47,372 nucleotides of DNA from Planctomycetaceae bacterium (GTDB lineage: Bacteria; Planctomycetota; Planctomycetia; Pirellulales; UBA1268): assembly GCA_005791575.1 (NCBI GenBank), contig SXWA01000007.1, positions 1 through 47,372 on the forward strand, given 5' to 3'. The notes under the pieces are model-generated. The model made no database searches. It had not been told where the DNA came from and saw only the letters and a list, made by a program, of their open reading frames with translations. Position numbers and translations under genes: made by a program. Below are positions 42,895 through 47,372 of this stretch, in pieces. Numbering within the stretch: the first letter of the stretch is position 1; each line of letters begins with the position of its first letter.

Positions 42895-43827
42895 TCAGTT
42901 GTTCTCCGGCAGGCCCTCGACGTGGCCGACGTCGCGCACGGGGGCGAAGATCGCCTGCACGTCGCGGAGCAACACGTCGTCGAGCGGCTCGGCCGCCCAC
43001 TCGGCCCAGGCGCGGACATTGGCGGGATTGGCGCTGCCGGCGATCGTCGTGGCGATCGCCGGATTGGCCAGGGAGAACTGCAGCGCCAGCTTGGCGATCG
43101 GCGTCCCCCGCGCGCGGCACAGCGCCGACGCCTGCCGCGCCGCCGCCTTGACGCTCTCCGGCTCCTTGAGCCACGCCGGCAGGGCGGCATCGGTGAGCAG
43201 CCGGGCGGAGAACGGCCCCGCGTTCATCGCGCCGATGCCACGGGCCGAGAGCCAGGGGAGTGTCTCGGTCGCGAACCGGGTGTTCTGCAGCGTGTACTGG
43301 TTGTAGCTGAGCACGCAATCGACGTCGGCCTGATCGCAGACGAAGCGGAAAATCCGCTGCGGATACCCGCTGAAACCGATGAACCGCACCTTGCCGGCTG
43401 CGCGGAGCCGCCGCAGGGCCGGCAGTGTTTCATCGACGATCTGCTGCATCGGTACGAACTCGATGTCGTGGCAGAGGACGATGTCGAGATGGTCGGTCCG
43501 CAGCCGGTGCAGCGACACGTCGATGCTCTCCGCCACCCGCCGGGCGGAGAAGTCGAAGTGGCCGAGGTCGTAGCGCCCCAGCTTCGTGCACAGCAGGTAG
43601 GCGTCGCGCGGCACCCCCTCGAGCGCGATCCCGAGGAGCACCTCGCTCATCCCCCGGCCGTAGAACGGGCTGGTGTCGATGAGCGTGAGCCCGCAGTCGA
43701 GGGCGGCGCGCACGCTCGCCAGGGTCTCGTCGAGGGTGACCCGACGGAACTCGGCGCCGAGCGAACTGGCGCCGAAGGCGAGGATCGGCACGTCGAGGCC
43801 GGTGCGGCCGAGGGGGCGGGTCTGCAT
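42895..43827 (-). CDS. Aldo/keto reductase resembling L-galactose/L-fucose dehydrogenase
   Basis: A 310-residue AKR: N-terminal RPLGRTGLDVPILAFG, catalytic tetrad in LIDTSPFYGRGMSE (Asp, Tyr), LLCTKLGRYDLG (Lys) and LDIVLCHDIEF (His). The strings FDFSARRVAESIDVSL, HDIEF and GKVRFIGFSGYPQRIF are strikingly like plant L-galactose dehydrogenase and bacterial L-fucose dehydrogenases; L-fucose is 6-deoxy-L-galactose. The product would be the sugar lactone, the substrate of the next gene. ATG 43827 has a poor ribosome site; it lies 24 bases after the FucU-like gene. Confidence 0.87.
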   Translation of the reverse strand: MQTRPLGRTGLDVPILAFGASSLGAEFRRVTLDETLASVRAALDCGLTLIDTSPFYGRGMSEVLLGIALEGVPRDAYLLCTKLGRYDLGHFDFSARRVAESIDVSLHRLRTDHLDIVLCHDIEFVPMQQIVDETLPALRRLRAAGKVRFIGFSGYPQRIFRFVCDQADVDCVLSYNQYTLQNTRFATETLPWLSARGIGAMNAGPFSARLLTDAALPAWLKEPESVKAAARQASALCRARGTPIAKLALQFSLANPAIATTIAGSANPANVRAWAEWAAEPLDDVLLRDVQAIFAPVRDVGHVEGLPENN

Positions 43828-43851
43828 GGTGGCGCTGAGGGGGGGATGGTG

Positions 43852-44304
43852 TCAGAACGTGCGGCAGCCGAGCGAGAGGAGGAGGTTGGCCCAGGGCATC
43901 GTCTCCGCGGTCTGGATCGTGAGCACGTGGTCGGCGGAGGCGACCGCCTCGTAGAAATCCCACTTGAGGATCGGCCGCAATTCCACCGGGGTCCCGGCCG
44001 CGGCGAGGATCCGGCGGTACTCGGCCCAGACCGGCGGATCACCCGGGGTCGCGGCGGCGTAGGAATCGCTGCGGTCGATCCCCATCGTGAACACCTCGTC
44101 GACCCGCACCGTCCCCAGCACCGCGGCGAGCACCTGCGCCACCGTGGGGATCCCCGGCGACAGCTGCAGCGACACCAGTTCCGCGCGCGGGCCACGCTTG
44201 TTTTCGGCGGGGTAGTTGCCGTCGGCGATCAGCACCTTGGAATGGTGCCCGGCGCGGGCGAGGATGCGGAGGATGTCGGGGTGGAGAAGCGGGGTGTCGA
44301 GCAT
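43852..44304 (-). CDS. RbsD/FucU-family sugar mutarotase
   Basis: The 150-residue protein has the family start LHPDILRILARAGHHSKVLIADGNYPA, with the conserved His and Asp, a central TMGIDRSD segment and a C-terminal IQTAETMPWANLLLSLG. RbsD and FucU interconvert anomers of ribose or fucose so that the next enzyme receives the right form. FucU is the closer fit given the dehydrogenase and lactonase next door. AGGGAG precedes ATG 44304 by six bases. The gene lies 23 bases after the TIM-barrel gene. Confidence 0.88.
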   Translation of the reverse strand: MLDTPLLHPDILRILARAGHHSKVLIADGNYPAENKRGPRAELVSLQLSPGIPTVAQVLAAVLGTVRVDEVFTMGIDRSDSYAAATPGDPPVWAEYRRILAAAGTPVELRPILKWDFYEAVASADHVLTIQTAETMPWANLLLSLGCRTF

Positions 44305-44327
44305 GGCTGGCTCCCTGAGCGCGGGGT

Positions 44328-45170
44328 TCATCCGGCAACGAGGCGCCGGTAGCTTTCGATCGTCCGGCGCGCGGCATCGAGCGGTGTCGGCAGGGGAAGC
44401 ACCTCGGCGGAGAGGAAGCCGTCGTAGCCGATCGCCCGGAGCGCGGCAACGACCGGCTCGAGTGCCGTGTGCCCCAGCCCGACCGCCCGGCGATTGGAAT
44501 CGGCGAAGTGCACGTGCCCGACCCGGCTCCCGCAGGAGCGGAGCGCCGCGGCGGGATCCTCCTCCTCGATGTTCATGTGGAACAGATCGCAGAGCAGCCG
44601 CACGTCGTCGAGCGTGTGGTCGGCGAGAAACGCCGCCGCCTCGGCCTGCCGGTTGAAGAGGTTGGTCTCGTAGCGGTTGAGCGGCTCGTAGAGGAGCACC
44701 TGCCCATGGGTCCGTGCCCGCGCCGCGAGCCGCCCGAGCGCCGCCGCGAGATGGTCGAGCGCCGCACCGCGCGGTACGTCGGGGCCGCTCGATCCCTGCA
44801 ATGAGCCGATGATCGCCGGGGCGCCGGCGCCACCGGCCAGATCGACGATCCCGAGAATGAAATCCTCGGCGGCGCGGCGCACCGCGGCATCGGGATGGCA
44901 GAGATGGACTCGGTGGCGCACCCAGCCCGCCCCGGTGCCGATGGCGGCCAGTCGCACGCCGTGGCTGCCGGTCAGACGGGTCAGTTCCGCCGCCGGCCAG
45001 TCGGCCGCGGACGGCGACGGGGGAAACACCTCGACGCCGTCGTAGCCCAACTCGGCTGCCGTCCGCACCGCCGCTTCCAGCCCCGCGGCGGTCGGCGGCG
45101 GATGGAGCACGAACGGCCCGCCACGCGCCTCCTCCACCAGGCAGATCGTCAGGGCGCTGGACAACGGCAT
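44328..45170 (-). CDS. Xylose-isomerase-like TIM-barrel sugar isomerase/epimerase
   Basis: The 280-residue AP-endonuclease-2-type TIM barrel has the expected metal-ligand strands: VLLYEPLNRYETN (Glu), VRLLCDLFHMNIEE (Asp, His), VGHVHFADSNR (His) and GFLSAEVLPLP (Glu). These match ketose 3-epimerases and related isomerases. Its neighbours indicate a role in sugar or keto-sugar-acid conversion; the exact substrate is unknown. It starts nine bases after the epimerase-family gene. The N-terminus lacks a signal peptide, so it is cytoplasmic. Confidence 0.85.
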   Translation of the reverse strand: MPLSSALTICLVEEARGGPFVLHPPPTAAGLEAAVRTAAELGYDGVEVFPPSPSAADWPAAELTRLTGSHGVRLAAIGTGAGWVRHRVHLCHPDAAVRRAAEDFILGIVDLAGGAGAPAIIGSLQGSSGPDVPRGAALDHLAAALGRLAARARTHGQVLLYEPLNRYETNLFNRQAEAAAFLADHTLDDVRLLCDLFHMNIEEEDPAAALRSCGSRVGHVHFADSNRRAVGLGHTALEPVVAALRAIGYDGFLSAEVLPLPTPLDAARRTIESYRRLVAG

Positions 45171-45179
45171 GGCACGGAC

Positions 45180-46427
45180 TCAACCGACGAACAGCGGCCG
45201 CAGATGCCGCTCGAGGATGTTGGTGGTCACCTCGCGGGCGACGATCGCCCGGTTGGCCACCAGCAGGTCGGTGTAGCGGCGCCCCTGGGCGCCTGCCACC
45301 TTGAACGACACATGGAGCAGCTGCCGCACGTGGGGATTGAAGTCGGGGCAACCGGGCACGTGGCGCACCGCGGCGGCCAATCGCGGCCCGCTCCACCCCG
45401 CCACCTGCGCCGCCCTCGGCAGCGCCCGGCGGTCGATGTCGATCACGGCAGCGTAGGGCGCGCAGAGTTCGTCGACATGGTCGAGGGCGTAGCCGTAGAT
45501 CTCCCGCGCCAGCAGCAGGCCGTCGCCGCCGGCCTCGGCGAGCCCGATGATCTCCTCCAGCCAGGTCGTGCCGGCGGTCTTGAGGTGGACACCGGCGCCG
45601 GTGGCGGCGAGCACGCGACGGATGACGGGATAGAGGGTGAACTTGTCGCTGCCGGAATGGACCGAGAGCTTGAGGTTCGTCGGCAGGCCGTAGCGTGACG
45701 ACGCATGGGCGAGCACGGCCACGTCGGCGGAGAATTCGCGCTCGAAGGCCGCGACGTCGCCGACGTAATCCACCCCCTTGTTGAACCGGCCGGTGAACTT
45801 GGGGGCGATCGTCTGCAGGGGGACCCCGGCATCGGAAAGAAGCGCGAGGATCACGAGCAGTTCCGGCGGCGTCTGCGGCGTCGCCGTCTCGTCCATGCTC
45901 ACCTCGATGACGGCGTCGTCCCCTTTTTCGGCGTGGATGCGGCGGTGGATCGCCCCGGCCTCAAGGCAGGCTTCGAGGAACGTCCCCGCGATCGCCGCGC
46001 TGCGCTCCCGATCGAGGTCGAGCGCCGCGGCGATGCCCGGCACGACCACCGGTCCGCAGAGCTCCGGGTGCCGGGCGAGGAACCGGTCGATCCCGGCCGC
46101 GTCGGCCCGCCGCCCGATGGAGTCGGCGACGTCGATGGTGAAGAAATCGCTCGCCGCGAGGAAGCGATCGACGGTGTCGAGGCGGATGTGGTCGGCATCG
46201 ACGAACCACGGATGGCGCCAGCCACGGGCCGCCACGGCGGCCGCAGCCGCCGCGCGCACGCTCTCCGGCTCCGTACCGAGGAAGGTGTGCTCGCGGTTCG
46301 ACTTGTTCCACACCGGCGCCACCACGACCCCTTCGGCCGCGAGGGCCTCGAAAGCGGCCAGCTGGGCCTCCGCCTGGTGGGCGAAGCGGTCACCGACGCC
46401 GAACGAGAGCCGGGGCAGGATGCGCAT
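45180..46427 (-). CDS. Tagaturonate-epimerase (UxaE)-family protein
   Basis: A 415-residue protein with SFGVGDRFAHQAEAQL, APVWNKSNREHTFLGTEP, WFVDADHIRLDTVD, FFTIDVADSIG, APKFTGRFNKGVDYVGD and LKLSVHSGSDKFTLYPVI, the diagnostic strings of the UxaE family, whose characterised members epimerise D-tagaturonate to D-fructuronate. It is the first gene of a six-gene reverse operon. In a fucose-type route no uronate epimerase is expected, so its substrate may be different. Start is uncertain: ATG 46427 gives MRILPRLSFG; an in-frame ATG at 46460 overlaps nothing but sits three bases from the gyrB stop. Confidence 0.82.
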   Translation of the reverse strand: MRILPRLSFGVGDRFAHQAEAQLAAFEALAAEGVVVAPVWNKSNREHTFLGTEPESVRAAAAAAVAARGWRHPWFVDADHIRLDTVDRFLAASDFFTIDVADSIGRRADAAGIDRFLARHPELCGPVVVPGIAAALDLDRERSAAIAGTFLEACLEAGAIHRRIHAEKGDDAVIEVSMDETATPQTPPELLVILALLSDAGVPLQTIAPKFTGRFNKGVDYVGDVAAFEREFSADVAVLAHASSRYGLPTNLKLSVHSGSDKFTLYPVIRRVLAATGAGVHLKTAGTTWLEEIIGLAEAGGDGLLLAREIYGYALDHVDELCAPYAAVIDIDRRALPRAAQVAGWSGPRLAAAVRHVPGCPDFNPHVRQLLHVSFKVAGAQGRRYTDLLVANRAIVAREVTTNILERHLRPLFVG

Positions 46428-46452
46428 GGGACCCGGAGCAAGGGGGTGACGA

Positions 46453-47372
46453 TCAGACATCGAGGTTCTTGACGTCGAGGGCGTGCTTCTCGATGAAGTC
46501 GCGGCGCGGCTCGACCTTCTCACCCATCAGCACCCGGAACAGGTCGTCGGCGGCGGCGGCATCGGTCATCGTCACGCGGAGAAGTGTCCGGTTGGCGGGA
46601 TCGAGCGTCGTGTCGCGGAGCTCCTCGGCATTCATCTCGCCGAGACCCTTGAAGCGGGTGATCGACAACCCCTTCTCCCCGGCGCGGCGCACGGCCGACA
46701 ACAGGCTGCGGAGATCCCCCAGGCCGATGGCGTTGTCGCCGCGGCGGAGCGTGTAGCGCGGTTCCTCGGTGCCGGTGCGGTCCTGGGGGAGGAGCGCGTC
46801 GATGCCGAAGCCGCTCGCCGCCAGGTCGGCCAGCGCGGTGTTGATGCTCCGCACCTCGTGGAGATCGACAATCACGAGCTGGTCGGCGGCCGAGTGGGCC
46901 GCGCCGGCAGCATCGGGTGCGCGCCCCACCTCCAGCTCGCCGCCGGCCGCCTTTTCCTTTCCCGTGACGAACGCCTGGAGCTGGTCGCGGCTGGCGAACC
47001 AATGCTCCTCGCCCCCATAGTAGACGTGGTACATCGGCAACCGGCCGGTGGCGGGATCGCGGCGCGCGGCATGATCGCGGAGGCTCACCCCGCGGCGCTC
47101 GAGGGCGACCAGCGCGTCCTCCAGTCCGGAGAGGGTGCGGCAGAGCCTCTGCATCTCCTCCCCGGCGATCTCCCGGCCATCACCGGGGAGAAACACCCCC
47201 TCGCCGAGCCCCTGGTCGAGGAGCTGGGTCTTCATCTCGTCCTCGGTCTGGATGTAGTAGACCTGCTTCTTGCTCCGCACCCGGAAGAGCGGCGGCTGCG
47301 CCACGTAGACATGGCCGGCGGCGACGAGCTGGTGCATCTGGCGGTAGAAGAACGTCAGCAGGAGCGTGCGGA
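46453..47372 (-). CDS. gyrB: DNA gyrase subunit B, C-terminal part (5' end outside window)
   Basis: The reverse frame is open to the window edge. It shows the TOPRIM-side end RTLLLTFFYRQM, LVAAGHVYVAQPPLFRV, and the GyrB tail ITRFKGLGEMNAEELRDTTLDP, RTLLRVTMTDAAAADDLFRVLMGEKVEPRRDFIEKHALDVKNL-type ending. Between them is a family insert of roughly 150 residues (from about EEMQRLCRTLSGLEDAL to LHEVRSI), as in other GyrB proteins with an extended insert domain. GyrB supplies ATPase and part of the cleavage site for supercoiling. Its stop is 25 bases before the downstream sugar operon start. Confidence 0.95.
   Translation of the reverse strand, partial: RTLLLTFFYRQMHQLVAAGHVYVAQPPLFRVRSKKQVYYIQTEDEMKTQLLDQGLGEGVFLPGDGREIAGEEMQRLCRTLSGLEDALVALERRGVSLRDHAARRDPATGRLPMYHVYYGGEEHWFASRDQLQAFVTGKEKAAGGELEVGRAPDAAGAAHSAADQLVIVDLHEVRSINTALADLAASGFGIDALLPQDRTGTEEPRYTLRRGDNAIGLGDLRSLLSAVRRAGEKGLSITRFKGLGEMNAEELRDTTLDPANRTLLRVTMTDAAAADDLFRVLMGEKVEPRRDFIEKHALDVKNLDV

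Overview
This window looks like a chromosomal segment of a high-GC planctomycete, most likely of the Pirellulales type. The pointers are a YTV-repeat cell-wall protein, a PVC-type dehydrogenase fused to a C-terminal CxxCH cytochrome, a DUF1080 secreted hydrolase, paralogous outer-membrane barrels of a kind common in planctomycetes, and a large B12-dependent ribonucleotide reductase. Gene density is high, genes lie on both strands in short operons, and I see no tRNA, rRNA, CRISPR array, prophage or intact insertion sequence.

Region by region. 1-6745: the 3' end of sucD, then a lactate-utilisation set (lutA ... lutB-lutC) interrupted by two reverse-strand genes, a CvpA-like membrane protein and a membrane-anchored GspE/PilB ATPase. 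7113-8705: a monocistronic YTV cell-wall protein with a strong terminator. 8857-12637: a tight forward operon (single-TM protein, EVE-domain protein, BioF-like synthase, flavin monooxygenase). 12600-17146: reverse mobA and a very large AsmA-like protein. 17220-20520: DUF1080 protein, aspartate aminotransferase, inositol-phosphate synthase. 20521-21062: tandem repeat, then a tiny lysine-rich gene with its own terminator. 21157-25721: RlmM-like methyltransferase, BirA, two outer-membrane barrels. 25738-29286 (reverse): DJ-1/PfpI protein, Fur-family regulator, a secreted protein of unknown function, and a broken FkbM methyltransferase. 29287-30224: a 938-base gene-free stretch with a dense set of hairpins and candidate NrdR operators. 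30225-36708: nrdJ and the PVC-type cytochrome. 36770-40894 (reverse): DUF3748, sialidase-like protein, pgk. 40997-46427 (reverse): a six-gene sugar operon. 46453-end: C-terminal part of gyrB.

How they work together. The six-gene operon carries a FucU-type mutarotase, an aldo/keto reductase resembling L-galactose/L-fucose dehydrogenase and an amidohydrolase-type sugar lactonase, which together spell the first steps of non-phosphorylative L-fucose (or L-galactose) oxidation. It also has a zinc alcohol dehydrogenase, a TIM-barrel isomerase and a tagaturonate-epimerase-family enzyme whose place in the route is not obvious. Oxidative L-fucose breakdown can end in lactate plus pyruvate, and the LutABC set at the other end of the window would oxidise L-lactate to pyruvate; that link is inference. 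The window also has several short tandem duplications with 15-24 base units, one of them in frame inside nrdJ, suggesting recurrent slippage.
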